Source: Coriobacteriia bacterium (GTDB lineage Bacteria; Actinomycetota; Coriobacteriia; Coriobacteriales; UBA8131). From it: a DNA stretch of 64,000 nt. The notes below the pieces were generated by a model, which saw only the letters and a list, made by a program, of their open reading frames with translations, did no database searches and was not told the DNA's origin. The stretch is taken from NCBI GenBank assembly GCA_009783085.1, contig WRHU01000003.1:1-64000 (forward strand). Reading direction: 5' to 3'. How positions within the stretch are numbered: position 1 is the stretch's first letter; each line of letters opens with the position of its first letter. Positions 8,477-17,143 of the stretch are shown piece by piece. The translations under genes were made by a program, and so were the position numbers.

Positions 8477-9115
8477 CTATACCCGCGCCTGTTGTATGTG
8501 GGTTTCCTCGATTGCCTTTTCTCGATCGCGAACAATCTTGATGGCAAGGTCGGGATCATCTATTACGCAGCGCTCCACGCACAGCCCGCAACCTACGCAC
8601 TTCTCCGCATCAACCTGCGGAGCAAAAATGGCGTGGATAGAATCACCTTCGCGCGGGCGATAGTCAATGGTAATAGCGGTGTCGATAAGAGGGCAGACGC
8701 GATAGCAAACCTCGCAGCGCATGCCCTTCATGGCGATGCAAAGCTCGGTGTCGATAACAGCGAGCCCCATGTCAACGTCTGCTCGGGATTCTACGTTGCG
8801 CAGTGCGTCAGTTGGGCAGGCGTTAACGCAGGGGAAATCCTCGCAAAGTTTGCATGCTTGGTCGCGTACGTTGAGAACGGGAGTGCCGACTGCCATACCA
8901 GAGGCGTCGTTGGCGGCTTTAAGACAGACATAAGGACAGGCTTCTATGCAGCGTCCGCACCTAATGCAGCGGGCGAGAAAGTCCTGCTCGTCTTGTACTC
9001 CGGGGGGACGAAGCAAGTCATGTGAGCGCTTCATAGCGTGCTGCACAGCAAAAATAGCGGCCTGTGCCGCGACGACCCCACCAGCAAGAAATGGTGCAAG
9101 TTTCTGAGTCTCCAT
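8477..9115 (-). CDS. napG: NapG-type ferredoxin with four 4Fe-4S motifs
   Basis: 212 residues with four cysteine clusters in order: CIRCGRCIEACP, CKLCEDFPCVNACP, CEVCYRVCP and CVGCGLCVERC, the pattern of NapG/MauM ferredoxins. NapG normally relays electrons from NapH to the NapAB complex. Residues 8-26 are hydrophobic, but no twin-arginine motif is visible, which is unusual for an exported iron-sulfur protein. A good AAGGAAGG site precedes the start. It is first in the napGAB unit. The ~190 bases upstream, to narK, contain a small CCCCT/AGGGG hairpin but no clear -35/-10 pair. Confidence 0.85.
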   Translation of the reverse strand: METQKLAPFLAGGVVAAQAAIFAVQHAMKRSHDLLRPPGVQDEQDFLARCIRCGRCIEACPYVCLKAANDASGMAVGTPVLNVRDQACKLCEDFPCVNACPTDALRNVESRADVDMGLAVIDTELCIAMKGMRCEVCYRVCPLIDTAITIDYRPREGDSIHAIFAPQVDAEKCVGCGLCVERCVIDDPDLAIKIVRDREKAIEETHIQQARV

Positions 9116-9308
9116 TGCCCTTCCTTTACGTCTTGTTTACATTTTGTTGTAAAGAAAGCAATATGCCAATCGGGGTAGTTGCTTTTGGCGCTCAGGGCAA
9201 TCCCCTTGCTATATAGGGGTTTTTATAGGAGTATTAGGGTTTTTCGGAAGTTAGCTGAGGTTTTGCTGTGCTCAACTGCGTCTTTGTGAGGTGAGCTCAC
9301 GAGGCGCT

Positions 9309-10478
9309 TTAGCCGGGCTTGTTGTTTGCTTGTTGTTTGACCAGTACAAATGCTAAAACAAGGCAGATTACTATGAAAAATACGTAAAGCGCAAATCCGG
9401 GGGCGTTTGAGTTGGTCATTCCGAAGAAAAAGGCGAGTACATGGGGCGGGAAAAAGCCTCCAAAACCACCAATCATCGCCACAATGCCATTTGCGGTTCC
9501 CACTTGGTTTGGAAAGGTGCTCGGCACGAGCTTAAACACAATGCCGTTGCCCAAGCCGCAAAAAACGCTGATGGCATACAGCGCTGTGAGAAAGACGGGC
9601 AGGTTTGGCGCAAGAGTAAGTGCAATGGCGGCAATGCCCATGCCCGCAAATACCATCATGAGAAGCTTGTTGGGGTTTGAGCGGTCGGCAAGCCAGCCAC
9701 CCACAATACGCAGGCAGGCGGCAAGCACAATAAATACTCCGGTTGCCCAGCCGGCGCTTACGCTATCCAAGGTAAAGTGGGTCACAAAATGATTAGGCAT
9801 AATGATGGTAAAGGCAACAAAGGCTCCAAAGGTGATGAAATAAAAGAGCGAGTACGCCCAAAGCCGTATGTCGCGCCAAATCTCTTTGAATTGCGCCGTG
9901 ATAGGAGTGATAATTTTTTGTTCGTTTTTATCGCCGAGAAAAAAGTTGAGCGCAATCATAATAAGCATGAGAACGATGTAGAACTTGATGGTAAGACTCC
10001 AGCCAAAATGCTGAGCAACCACCGGCGCGCCAAAGGCGGTAACGGCAGTTCCGATGTTGCCAAAACCGTAAACTCCGTTGACAAAACCTTGCCTGTTTTT
10101 AGGATAATAGCGTGGCAGCGACGTTACTCCTACCGAGAAAACTGCACCTGCCACACCAAGAATAGATCCGCCGATGATGAGGTCTGCTGCTGTGCTTGCT
10201 TCGCTCAAAAAGAAAAGCGGGAATATGAGGACTATAAAGCTTGCAAGGTAGAGGGGGCGTGCGCCGTACTTGCCCGCAAGGTAACCAAAGGGGATTCGTA
10301 GCGCTGAGCCTAGGATAACTGGTATGGCAATGACCCAAGCCGCCATGCCCTGCGAAAGCTCAATGTCTGTCCTGATAACGCTGAGCAGGGTTGAGAGTAT
10401 GACCCATACCATGAATGCCACAATAAAATCTGCTGTTTGGAGCGGAAGCTGAAACTTTTTTGCATCAAAGTTTTTCAT
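9309..10478 (-). CDS. narK: Major-facilitator transporter, NarK/nitrate-nitrite class
   Basis: 389 residues from the ATG at 10478, with about twelve hydrophobic segments. Motifs typical of nitrate/nitrite porters include RIPFGYLAGKYGAR after segment 2 and the glycine-rich GNGIVFKLVPSTFPNQVGTA and GIVAMIGGFGGFFPP regions. It should import nitrate or exchange it for nitrite. An upstream in-frame extension to 10601 is possible but lies largely downstream of a strong promoter, in a repetitive leader with no homologous sequence, so the shorter form is preferred; its ribosome-binding site is weak or distant (GGAGGG 14 bases away). Same strand as nap and ~190 bases upstream of napG. Confidence 0.85.
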   Translation of the reverse strand: MKNFDAKKFQLPLQTADFIVAFMVWVILSTLLSVIRTDIELSQGMAAWVIAIPVILGSALRIPFGYLAGKYGARPLYLASFIVLIFPLFFLSEASTAADLIIGGSILGVAGAVFSVGVTSLPRYYPKNRQGFVNGVYGFGNIGTAVTAFGAPVVAQHFGWSLTIKFYIVLMLIMIALNFFLGDKNEQKIITPITAQFKEIWRDIRLWAYSLFYFITFGAFVAFTIIMPNHFVTHFTLDSVSAGWATGVFIVLAACLRIVGGWLADRSNPNKLLMMVFAGMGIAAIALTLAPNLPVFLTALYAISVFCGLGNGIVFKLVPSTFPNQVGTANGIVAMIGGFGGFFPPHVLAFFFGMTNSNAPGFALYVFFIVICLVLAFVLVKQQANNKPG

Positions 10479-10601
10479 GTGTTTTTGCCCGACCCTCCGG
10501 TTTTCGACCCTCCACAAAACCTTCAATGGTTTCCCGTAAACCCTGTGCGAGCTTTCTGAAAACCCTGCAGCGGGTTTCTCAATACCCTGTGTGGTTCTCA
10601 A

Positions 10602-10630
10602 GTATTATGGTCAAAGCGAGGGTCTGTCAA
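10602..10630 (-). promoter_or_regulatory. Strong sigma-70-type promoter for narK
   Basis: On the - strand a consensus -35 TTGACA (10630-10625) is followed after exactly 17 bases by TAATAC (10607-10602). Transcription would begin near 10595, giving a ~115-base leader. That leader carries several degenerate copies of a CACAGGGTNT-like motif (10490-10595). No FNR-type palindrome was recognised. Confidence 0.7.
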
Positions 10631-10918
10631 TCTCGCTTTACCCTTATATGTATAATCGTTTTACCCTTTGGGCAAATGCACGTTTCTACTTTAACACCAT
10701 TCGATTGGATTGCCTGTTTCTATTGAAGCTAACAACAGTTTGCGCAATGCAACAAAAGGGGACGGTACAGTTCTCCACGCTTATCCCGTTCGATTCTCTC
10801 CCTCACGAAAACAAAGCTTCCTAAAAAAATAAAAAACTTCCGAATCTCGTCGAGCTGCTGTCGCAGCCCTGCTACATGTGCTATCTAGCTGCTCACACAC
10901 ACCAGCAAAAGCTCTCTC
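10631..10918. other. Intergenic region between narK promoter and tyrA promoter
   Basis: About 290 bases without a supported gene. It contains a short copy of the dispersed GGGGACGGTAC repeat (10758-10768) followed by divergent sequence, and no clear terminator. Nothing else was recognised. Confidence 0.4.
10758..10768 (+). repeat. Partial copy of the GGGGACGGTACGATTTTGTC repeat
   Basis: GGGGACGGTAC matches the first 11 bases of the repeat arm found in full at 13655, 13729, 30224 and nearly so at 62101; the sequence then diverges (AGTTCTCC). It is intergenic. Confidence 0.5.
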
Positions 10919-10929
10919 CGCTATACTAG
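10919..10929 (+). promoter_or_regulatory. Candidate -10 region upstream of tyrA
   Basis: CGCTATACTAG contains TATACT (10922-10927), ~90 bases before the tyrA start. The same 11 bases occur at 63424-63434 upstream of the dehydrogenase gene. No convincing -35 is present. Confidence 0.4.
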
Positions 10930-11017
10930 GGGATAGTTTTGAGAGCAAAAAGTAGTGAGAGAGCAGGGTATGAGAAGCACGTTACGAGCAAAAAAAATAT
11001 GAGATAAGGAACGCCTT

Positions 11018-12391
11018 GTGACAAAAAACATAGAAAACGATGCGGTGCACATGACAGCGCAAGAGGCCGAAGCCGTGCGTCCAGCTGAGCATGAAACCGA
11101 AACCGTGCGCCCAGCAGAGCATGAAACCGAAGCCGTGCGCCCGGCAGAGCAAGAAAACCACATAAGCCAGCCCTTTAATTCAGTTTTGATAATTGGTGTG
11201 GGGCTTATCGGCGGCTCGGTTGCTGCTGCACTTAAGGCTTTGCCGCAAGCTCCGCATATACGAGGCATCGACCTCGATGCACACGCTTTAGAGGCGGCGC
11301 TTGAAGCTGGTTACATAGATGAAGGTGCCTTGCCTACAGATGAGCGTGTTGCGCTCTGGCTTGGCGAAAACGCTGCTGCTGTAGGTGCTGAAGGCGCTGC
11401 AGACGCTGAATACGCTCGCTCAGGCGATAGCAAGAACACCAACACCAACACCAACACCAACAACCCCTGCGACCTCATCGTTTTAGCAACACCGGTGTCA
11501 AGCGCACAAGATTGGTTTGAGCGTATCGAAGCTTCAAACTTTGCAGGCGTTATTACCGACGTTGCTTCAACCAAAGGACTCATTACCACGCAAGCTTCAG
11601 CTGCACTTTCAAAACCGGAGCGCTATTTGCCCGGACACCCCATGGCAGGCAGCGAGGTCAACGGTATTGAAGGCGCACGTGCAAATCTGTTTGCCGGAGC
11701 GCACTGGATTGTGTGCCCCGATGCCGCCACCGAGCCCGCCGTTTTTACTAAAATGCATGAGTTCATTACGGCTCTTGGCGCACGCAGTATTACCCTGCCG
11801 CGCGAGGAGCATGACAATATCATCGCCATCGTAAGCCATGTGCCCCACATGATTGCCTCTGCCTTGGTGCAGCTTGCAGGTGCGCATGCACAAACCAATC
11901 AGGAGATTTTTAGGCTTGCCGCCGGTGGTTTCAAAGACACCACACGCATAGCAGCAGGTTCGCCCGATTTGTGGTGCGGCATTGCGCTTGACAACAAAGA
12001 AGCGGTGGCGCAGGGCTTGCAAGAACTCAGCCAGATTATTGGCTCCTTTGAATCGTCCATAAAAACTGCCGACGCTCGCTCGCTCAACAAGCTGCTTGCC
12101 AACGCCGCCGACTTGAGAAAGGCAATTCCTGCTACCTGGGTGCCCGACTCCGCACGTCTTGTTGAGGTGCGTATCCCCATGGCTAACCGCTCGGGCGTTA
12201 TCGCCGAGGTCACGGGCATGGCGGGCAAGGTCGGCTGCAACATTCAGTCCATCGACATCGACCACATCAACGAGGAAACCGCTATTCTTGAAATTATTCT
12301 TACCGATGAGGGCGATATTGGGCGCTTCTCGGCACTGTTGCTCGATGGCGGTTTTGATGTTTCATTTCGTCCGCTGACGCCGCAGGAGTAA
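11018..12391 (+). CDS. tyrA: Prephenate dehydrogenase with C-terminal ACT domain
   Basis: 457 residues. After a ~50-residue repetitive N-terminus comes the NAD(P)-binding motif (LIIGVGLIGGSVAAALK, ~55-71), then prephenate dehydrogenase signatures (VASTKGLI, GHPMAGSEVNGIEGA, GGFKDTTRIA). A C-terminal ACT domain begins near residue 385 (VRIPMANRSGVIAEV), usually a tyrosine-feedback site. It converts prephenate to 4-hydroxyphenylpyruvate. The start is a GTG behind AAGGAA. Oddities: three 10-residue repeats at the N-terminus and an inserted Asn/Thr run (SKNTNTNTNTNN) just before a beta strand of the Rossmann fold. It is followed closely by aroA, next in the aromatic pathway cluster. Confidence 0.9.
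   Translation: MTKNIENDAVHMTAQEAEAVRPAEHETETVRPAEHETEAVRPAEQENHISQPFNSVLIIGVGLIGGSVAAALKALPQAPHIRGIDLDAHALEAALEAGYIDEGALPTDERVALWLGENAAAVGAEGAADAEYARSGDSKNTNTNTNTNNPCDLIVLATPVSSAQDWFERIEASNFAGVITDVASTKGLITTQASAALSKPERYLPGHPMAGSEVNGIEGARANLFAGAHWIVCPDAATEPAVFTKMHEFITALGARSITLPREEHDNIIAIVSHVPHMIASALVQLAGAHAQTNQEIFRLAAGGFKDTTRIAAGSPDLWCGIALDNKEAVAQGLQELSQIIGSFESSIKTADARSLNKLLANAADLRKAIPATWVPDSARLVEVRIPMANRSGVIAEVTGMAGKVGCNIQSIDIDHINEETAILEIILTDEGDIGRFSALLLDGGFDVSFRPLTPQE
11069..11158 (+). repeat. Three 30-bp tandem repeats in tyrA
   Basis: Units 11069-11098, 11099-11128 and 11129-11158 encode three near-identical decapeptides of the form EAVRPAEHET. Differences are few and mostly synonymous, suggesting recent expansion. 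A second slippage tract, AACACC repeats, lies at ~11434-11463. Confidence 0.85.
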
Positions 12392-12424
12392 GGAAAGAGG
12401 CACGATGCGAGGAGGGGAGAGGCT

Positions 12425-13918
12425 ATGACCCAATTTAACGGAGCAAACTACACTAATAAACCGCTTGTTGGCACTACTACCGTGCCGGGCGACAAGTCAA
12501 TCTCGCACCGCATTGCACTTTTTGCGGCGTGCGCAGAGGGCGCTACAAGGGTGCGTGGGTTGCTCAATTCGGCAGACGTGCACTCAACGCTTGACGCTGT
12601 GGTCGCCCTTGGTGCTCAGGTTGATCTAACCGAGGACGCAGATTTCCCTGATACGCTGTACGGAACTATAACTGGTTGGGGCAAGGCTGGTCCTGCTCAG
12701 CCCGCACAAGCAATCGACTGTGGAAACTCTGGCACAACCGCACGTTTGCTGATGGGATTGCTTGCGGGTTATCCTCTGCGTGTTGAGCTTGTGGGCGATG
12801 AGTCGCTGAGCCGCCGTCCAATGCGCCGTGTTGCCGAACCACTTACGCAGATGGGCGCACGTTTTGAATCGGCGGGCAAACTGGCAGGCAAATCGATTGG
12901 CAAGCCAACAGACAAACAAGAATCCCCCGAGCTTACCTTACCGCTCGTTGTACACGGCTCAAGCGAGTTAAGAGGCATACACTATGACAGTCCTGTTGCT
13001 TCCGCACAGGTCAAAAGTGCGGTGCTGCTGGCTGGATTGAATGCCCAAGGTGCTACCTCAGTTACCGAGCCACGCCTTAGTCGTACTCACACCGAACTTC
13101 TTTTGCCAAGTTTTGGTGTTGAGCTGGAGCGCAGGGACTATGGGCGCACCACTCTTATCGAGGGTGGGCAGCATCTGCAAGCTTGCGAAGCAGAGCTTCA
13201 GGTGCCAAGCGACCCCTCCTCGGCTGCGTTTTTGCTGATAGCCGCTGCGCTTACCTCAAGTAGCGAGCTTACCGTGCAGGGGGTTTCACTTAATCCCACC
13301 CGTACGGGCTTTTTGTCGATTATGCGCCGTATGGGCGTTAAAATAGCTATTAGAAATAGCAATTTAGAAAATGAAGAAGAGGTGCCCGCCCTAAGCTTTG
13401 AATCAAGGGGAACAATAACGGCGTTCTATTCGCCCGAGCTGCAGGGCACCACCATAGAGGCAGGCGAAATCCCAAGCCTCATAGATGAAATACCAATACT
13501 TGCCCTCCTGGCAACCGCTGCACAGGGAACAACCCGTTTTTGCGAGGTAAGCGAGCTGCGCGTTAAGGAAACTGACCGCCTTGCCGCCATTGTTGAAGGG
13601 CTTACCACGCTTGGTTTTATCGCTTATGTCGAGGAGAATGACCTCGTTATAGAAGGGGACGGTACGATTTTGTCACACCGTTCTTCTGCCGCGTCGCACA
13701 GCTCCTCCCTAACCAAGCCGAACAAAAATGTGACAAAATCGTACCGTCCCCTCAAGGCACGCATTGCCCTTGCCACGCACAACGACCACCGCCTCGCCAT
13801 GACCTGGCTTGTTGCCGCCCGTGCTTTTGCACTCAATCTTGATATTGACGGGCTCGAGAGCCTTACGGTAAGTTATCCTAGTTTCCTCAAAGATTTAGAA
13901 AGGTTAGGCTCACTATGA
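12425..13918 (+). CDS. aroA: 3-phosphoshikimate 1-carboxyvinyltransferase (EPSP synthase)
   Basis: 497 residues, longer than the usual ~430. Visible signatures: PGDKSISHRIALFAAC near the N-terminus, CGNSGTTARLLMGLLAG, the SAQVKSAVLLAGL strand, DEIPILALLATAAQG, and ELRVKETDRLAAI. It joins shikimate-3-phosphate and PEP to make EPSP in chorismate synthesis. GGAGGGGAGAGG precedes the ATG. Part of the extra length is ~30 residues at about 410-442, encoded by a perfect inverted-repeat element; the conserved ATHNDHRLAMTW segment resumes immediately after it, so the reading frame survives. The stop overlaps the cmk start (ATGA). Confidence 0.92.
   Translation: MTQFNGANYTNKPLVGTTTVPGDKSISHRIALFAACAEGATRVRGLLNSADVHSTLDAVVALGAQVDLTEDADFPDTLYGTITGWGKAGPAQPAQAIDCGNSGTTARLLMGLLAGYPLRVELVGDESLSRRPMRRVAEPLTQMGARFESAGKLAGKSIGKPTDKQESPELTLPLVVHGSSELRGIHYDSPVASAQVKSAVLLAGLNAQGATSVTEPRLSRTHTELLLPSFGVELERRDYGRTTLIEGGQHLQACEAELQVPSDPSSAAFLLIAAALTSSSELTVQGVSLNPTRTGFLSIMRRMGVKIAIRNSNLENEEEVPALSFESRGTITAFYSPELQGTTIEAGEIPSLIDEIPILALLATAAQGTTRFCEVSELRVKETDRLAAIVEGLTTLGFIAYVEENDLVIEGDGTILSHRSSAASHSSSLTKPNKNVTKSYRPLKARIALATHNDHRLAMTWLVAARAFALNLDIDGLESLTVSYPSFLKDLERLGSL
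13655..13751. repeat. Complete palindromic repeat element inside aroA
   Basis: Two perfect 23-base inverted arms (13655-13677, beginning GGGGACGGTACGATTTTGTC, and 13729-13751) flank 51 bases. The element is translated as part of AroA: the left arm gives EGDGTILSH, the right arm NVTKSYRPL. It sits between conserved strands of the enzyme. Individual arms recur at 18923, 30224 and 62101. Confidence 0.9.
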
Positions 13919-14670
13919 TTCTTGCCATCGACGGCCCTGCCGGAAGCGGAAAATCAACCATTGCCCGCCTGGTAGCTGCGCGCCTTGGCTTTGCGTATCT
14001 CGACACGGGTGCTATGTATCGTGCCGTAACAGTGCGTGCGGTAAATAACGATCTTGACGTGCATGATGAGCAGTCGGTAGCAGAGATTGCGCAAAATGCT
14101 CCCATCACCTTTGGTTATACGCCGGGCAACCCCATTCCTACCGAGGTTTTTATCGACGGCGAGGACGTAACTTATGACATTCGTACGGCGCAAACCGACC
14201 TTTATGTTTCGCCGGTTTCGGCCTTACCTGCGGTGCGTCTTGCTTTGACCGACCAGCAGCGTGTGTTAGGCGCAGAGCGTGACACCGTTATGGAGGGGCG
14301 TGATATTGGTACGGTGGTTTTTCCGCATGCGGAGCTTAAGATTTTTCTTACGGCATCGTCTGAGGAGCGAGCGCATCGTCGTGCGCTTCAAAACGTGGAG
14401 CGTGGCGTGCAGCCAGTTGATGAGGCTGCCGTCCATGCCGATTTGCTGCGCCGTGATGCGGCGGACTCCTCGCGCGATGTGGCACCGCTTGTTGCCGCGT
14501 CCGATGCCGTTACCGTTGACACTACTAATATGAACATTGAGCAGGTAGTTGAGCATATTGTTGAGCTGGTTGAGGCAAAAAAAACTGAACTTGAAGCTAC
14601 GAGCGCCCAAAAATTGTTTGAAGCTACGAGCGCTCAAAAATCGCTTGAGCCTAGCGGGGAAACTTTATGA
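13915..14670 (+). CDS. cmk: Cytidylate kinase
   Basis: 251 residues; the core is ~225. P-loop AIDGPAGSGKSTIARLVA, the CMP-binding region YLDTGAMYRAVT, and the conserved EGRDIGTVVFPHAELKIFLTA segment are clear. It phosphorylates CMP and dCMP. It overlaps aroA by four bases and its stop overlaps plsC. The C-terminal ~25 residues carry two copies of EATSAQK (27-bp DNA repeat), beyond the family's usual end and probably dispensable. Confidence 0.93.
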   Translation: MILAIDGPAGSGKSTIARLVAARLGFAYLDTGAMYRAVTVRAVNNDLDVHDEQSVAEIAQNAPITFGYTPGNPIPTEVFIDGEDVTYDIRTAQTDLYVSPVSALPAVRLALTDQQRVLGAERDTVMEGRDIGTVVFPHAELKIFLTASSEERAHRRALQNVERGVQPVDEAAVHADLLRRDAADSSRDVAPLVAASDAVTVDTTNMNIEQVVEHIVELVEAKKTELEATSAQKLFEATSAQKSLEPSGETL

Positions 14671-15524
14671 AGCCGCTCGACTATTTTTATGACACTCCTG
14701 CCGAGGGAAAAGGACATTTTCCCCAGCGTTTTGCAGCCTTCTTTTTTGGTTTGGTCTGGGTGATTATCACACCGCTGTTTCGCTTCAAGTTTTACAACGC
14801 CGACTTTCTCAAAGAAGGGCGCTTGCGTGCTGCCAAGAAATCTGAACAACCCGAGCAGTCTGAGCAATCCGCCCAACTTGAGCAACCTGACCAACCCGAG
14901 CAAGTCAATCAGTCAGGCTTCATCATCGCGGGCAACCACAGTTCATATCTTGACCCGCTTTTTGTCATGATGGCCTTGCGCCCACGTTCCATGCGCTTTA
15001 TTGGCAAAGAAGAGTTTTTTAAGATACCGGGCATCAGGCGCTTGGCTGCGTGGGTAGGTGCGTATCCGGTCAAACGTGGCGAAGCAGATATGAAGGCGGT
15101 TAAACGCTCGGTAACAATGCTCAAGCGGGGCGAGCTGGTGGGCATTTTTCCTGAGGGAACGCGGGGGCGTGGTCATGAGGCAAATGCACCACGGGAGGCG
15201 CACGAGGGCGTGGCACTTATCGCCCAGCTTGCCAAAGCACAAGTAGTTCCCGTGCGTTTGTGGGGGGCTTCAGAAATCTCGCCACCTGGTGCACGCCGCT
15301 GGCATTTTCCTCGTATTACTGCGTGCTTTGGAGTGCCTTTATCGCTCGCTGATGAGCCCTATGCCTCGCTTGACAAGCACCAGCGTCTTACCCAATTTAC
15401 GGCTGATGTTATGGCTGCCGTTTATGAGCTTGAAAACCCGCGCGATAAGGGTAAGGCCACCGCAAACAAAACAAACACCACAAACGACACTAACGACACA
15501 AACGACACGGCAGGTACCGCATAA
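14667..15524 (+). CDS. plsC: 1-acylglycerol-3-phosphate acyltransferase
   Basis: 285 residues. One hydrophobic segment lies near residues 15-33. The acyltransferase motifs are NHSSYLD (catalytic His-Asp) and FPEGTRGRG. It adds the second acyl chain to lysophosphatidic acid at the inner membrane face. Two low-complexity stretches depart from the family: a Glu/Gln/Pro run (EQPEQSEQSAQLEQPDQPEQ, ~54-75) just before the catalytic domain and a C-terminal NDTNDTNDT run. It overlaps cmk by four bases and ispH by one, so it belongs to one operon. Confidence 0.9.
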   Translation: MKPLDYFYDTPAEGKGHFPQRFAAFFFGLVWVIITPLFRFKFYNADFLKEGRLRAAKKSEQPEQSEQSAQLEQPDQPEQVNQSGFIIAGNHSSYLDPLFVMMALRPRSMRFIGKEEFFKIPGIRRLAAWVGAYPVKRGEADMKAVKRSVTMLKRGELVGIFPEGTRGRGHEANAPREAHEGVALIAQLAKAQVVPVRLWGASEISPPGARRWHFPRITACFGVPLSLADEPYASLDKHQRLTQFTADVMAAVYELENPRDKGKATANKTNTTNDTNDTNDTAGTA

Positions 15525-16408
15525 TGAACATTCGGCTCTCAGAATATGCGGGTGCTTGTTATGGCGTGGAGCGTGCGCTTGCGCTCGTTGAAGATGCCGC
15601 CCGTGGCGATGTGCCCGTCTATACGCTCGGGCCGCTTATCCATAACCCGGGCGTAGTGGCCGAGCTTGAGGCGCATGGAGTTAAGGTAGTAGATAAGGTA
15701 AACGAGGTGGACGAAGGTGTGTTGGTCATTCGCTCACACGGAGTTGCGCCTTTGGTAATTGACGAGGCGTGCGCACGGGGGCTTGCGATTGTTGATGCTA
15801 CGTGTCCACACGTACTCAAAGCGCAGCGTGCAGCACGTTCTTTACGGGAGGCGGGTTGTACGGTGGTAGTTGTAGGGGAGAGTGGTCACCCCGAAGTCGA
15901 GGGCATTAGCGCCCATGCGGGCACTGACGTTTTGGTGGTGCAAACGCCTGATGATCTGCCCAAAAATCTTGGCTCTGCCAATCCAGACCAGCGCATTGGC
16001 GTGGTGGTTCAAACTACACAATCCCCCGATACCCTCGAGGCCATTGTAAATGAGCTCCATGCACGCAATCTAAGTTATGAAGTGCGAGACACTATTTGTT
16101 CGGCAACACGTCAGCGCCAGCAATCGGCACAACGTCTTGCACAAGAGGTTGACGTTATGCTTGTGGTGGGTGGTTTTAATTCGGGAAACACCACCCGTTT
16201 ATACGAGATATGTAAGGCAGTGTGCCTCAATACGCATCACATTGAGTCGCCCTCAGATTTGAACCCGGCGTGGTTTGCCTCCGCCGCCGATGATTTTGTG
16301 GTAGGGGTAACCGCAGGTGCCTCTACTCCGCAGGAGCAAATTGCCAGCATTGTCGAGGCGCTCAAAACCAGTGGCACAACTACAGCCGCAGCCGCAAAAG
16401 GAGCATAA
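15524..16408 (+). CDS. ispH: 4-hydroxy-3-methylbut-2-enyl diphosphate reductase
   Basis: 294 residues, normal length. The three cluster-binding cysteines lie in AGACYGVERAL (~12), DATCPHV (~95) and DTICSATRQRQQ (~190). Also present are the substrate-binding HNPGVVAEL and the family pattern GGFNSGNTTRLYEIC. It is the last enzyme of the MEP isoprenoid pathway, with an oxygen-sensitive iron-sulfur cluster. The start codon shares a base with the plsC stop, so translation is coupled. Confidence 0.95.
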   Translation: MNIRLSEYAGACYGVERALALVEDAARGDVPVYTLGPLIHNPGVVAELEAHGVKVVDKVNEVDEGVLVIRSHGVAPLVIDEACARGLAIVDATCPHVLKAQRAARSLREAGCTVVVVGESGHPEVEGISAHAGTDVLVVQTPDDLPKNLGSANPDQRIGVVVQTTQSPDTLEAIVNELHARNLSYEVRDTICSATRQRQQSAQRLAQEVDVMLVVGGFNSGNTTRLYEICKAVCLNTHHIESPSDLNPAWFASAADDFVVGVTAGASTPQEQIASIVEALKTSGTTTAAAAKGA

Positions 16409-16420
16409 AAGGGAGCAAAA

Positions 16421-17143
16421 ATGATACGACCGAGTCCACGCAGAGTTGCAAAAACTATACAGAGAGCTGCTTCAAGAAAGCCAGGTTCCTATCCGCTCTG
16501 GATGCTGATTGTGCTTGTTTGCGTAGTAGCTGCCATAGTCCTCTTTTCTCTTTTGAGTGATAAGGTCTTGCCGCCACACGATCCCGCTCAGCAAACCACA
16601 ACTCAGGGAAGCGAGCAACAAGGTACTCAGAATGCGCAAGAAGGCTCCCAAAAAGGCTCCCAAAAAAACGTTCATAAAACTGCCACCACTACCGTTTATA
16701 AAACAAAGGCGTTTAAGGTCTACGACGGTGATACCTTTCACGCCATGGTCAATGGCGTAAACGAACGTGTGCGGGTTATTGGCATCGACGCTCCCGAGAT
16801 GGACGACGAGGATTTTCCCGAGGAGGCAAAAGCTTCTCAGCGCTACGCTTCTCAACTTGTTAACAACAAAACAGTGTGGCTTGAGGTTGACAATGGTGCC
16901 GAGCGTGACCGACACGGCAGAATCTTGGCGTATGTGTGGTTGGTTGACCCCGCAGGTTTTGACGATAAAGAGGAGCATATAATTCAAAATACGCTCAACG
17001 GGCGCATGCTTGATGCTGGTTATGCAAAGTCACTCACGGTCAAACCCAATACAACCTATCGTGAGATTTTTGAGTCCCGTTCGCACTGGGCGCGCAAAAA
17101 TGATGTGGGGCTTTGGCCCACGGGCGTGTTCGCTCGCCGGTAA
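16421..17143 (+). CDS. Membrane-anchored or secreted thermonuclease-like nuclease (SNase fold)
   Basis: 240 residues. An N-terminal membrane segment at ~25-46 (WMLIVLVCVVAAIVLFSLL) is followed by a Gln/Ser-rich linker with repeats (EGSQKGSQKN), then the staphylococcal-nuclease-like domain: VYDGDTFHAMV, RVRVIGIDAPE and ERDRHGRILAYVWL supply the Asp, Arg and Glu residues characteristic of the active site. It probably degrades extracellular nucleic acid with calcium as cofactor. AAGGGAG precedes the ATG, 12 bases after ispH. The 3' end runs into a 33-bp tandem repeat that also encodes the last residues. Confidence 0.87.
   Translation: MIRPSPRRVAKTIQRAASRKPGSYPLWMLIVLVCVVAAIVLFSLLSDKVLPPHDPAQQTTTQGSEQQGTQNAQEGSQKGSQKNVHKTATTTVYKTKAFKVYDGDTFHAMVNGVNERVRVIGIDAPEMDDEDFPEEAKASQRYASQLVNNKTVWLEVDNGAERDRHGRILAYVWLVDPAGFDDKEEHIIQNTLNGRMLDAGYAKSLTVKPNTTYREIFESRSHWARKNDVGLWPTGVFARR

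Noticed and set aside
9116-9308. Search for FNR- or NarL-type operator sites before napG and narK
   Set aside because: No TTGAT-N4-ATCAA palindrome or paired NarL heptamer could be recognised by eye.
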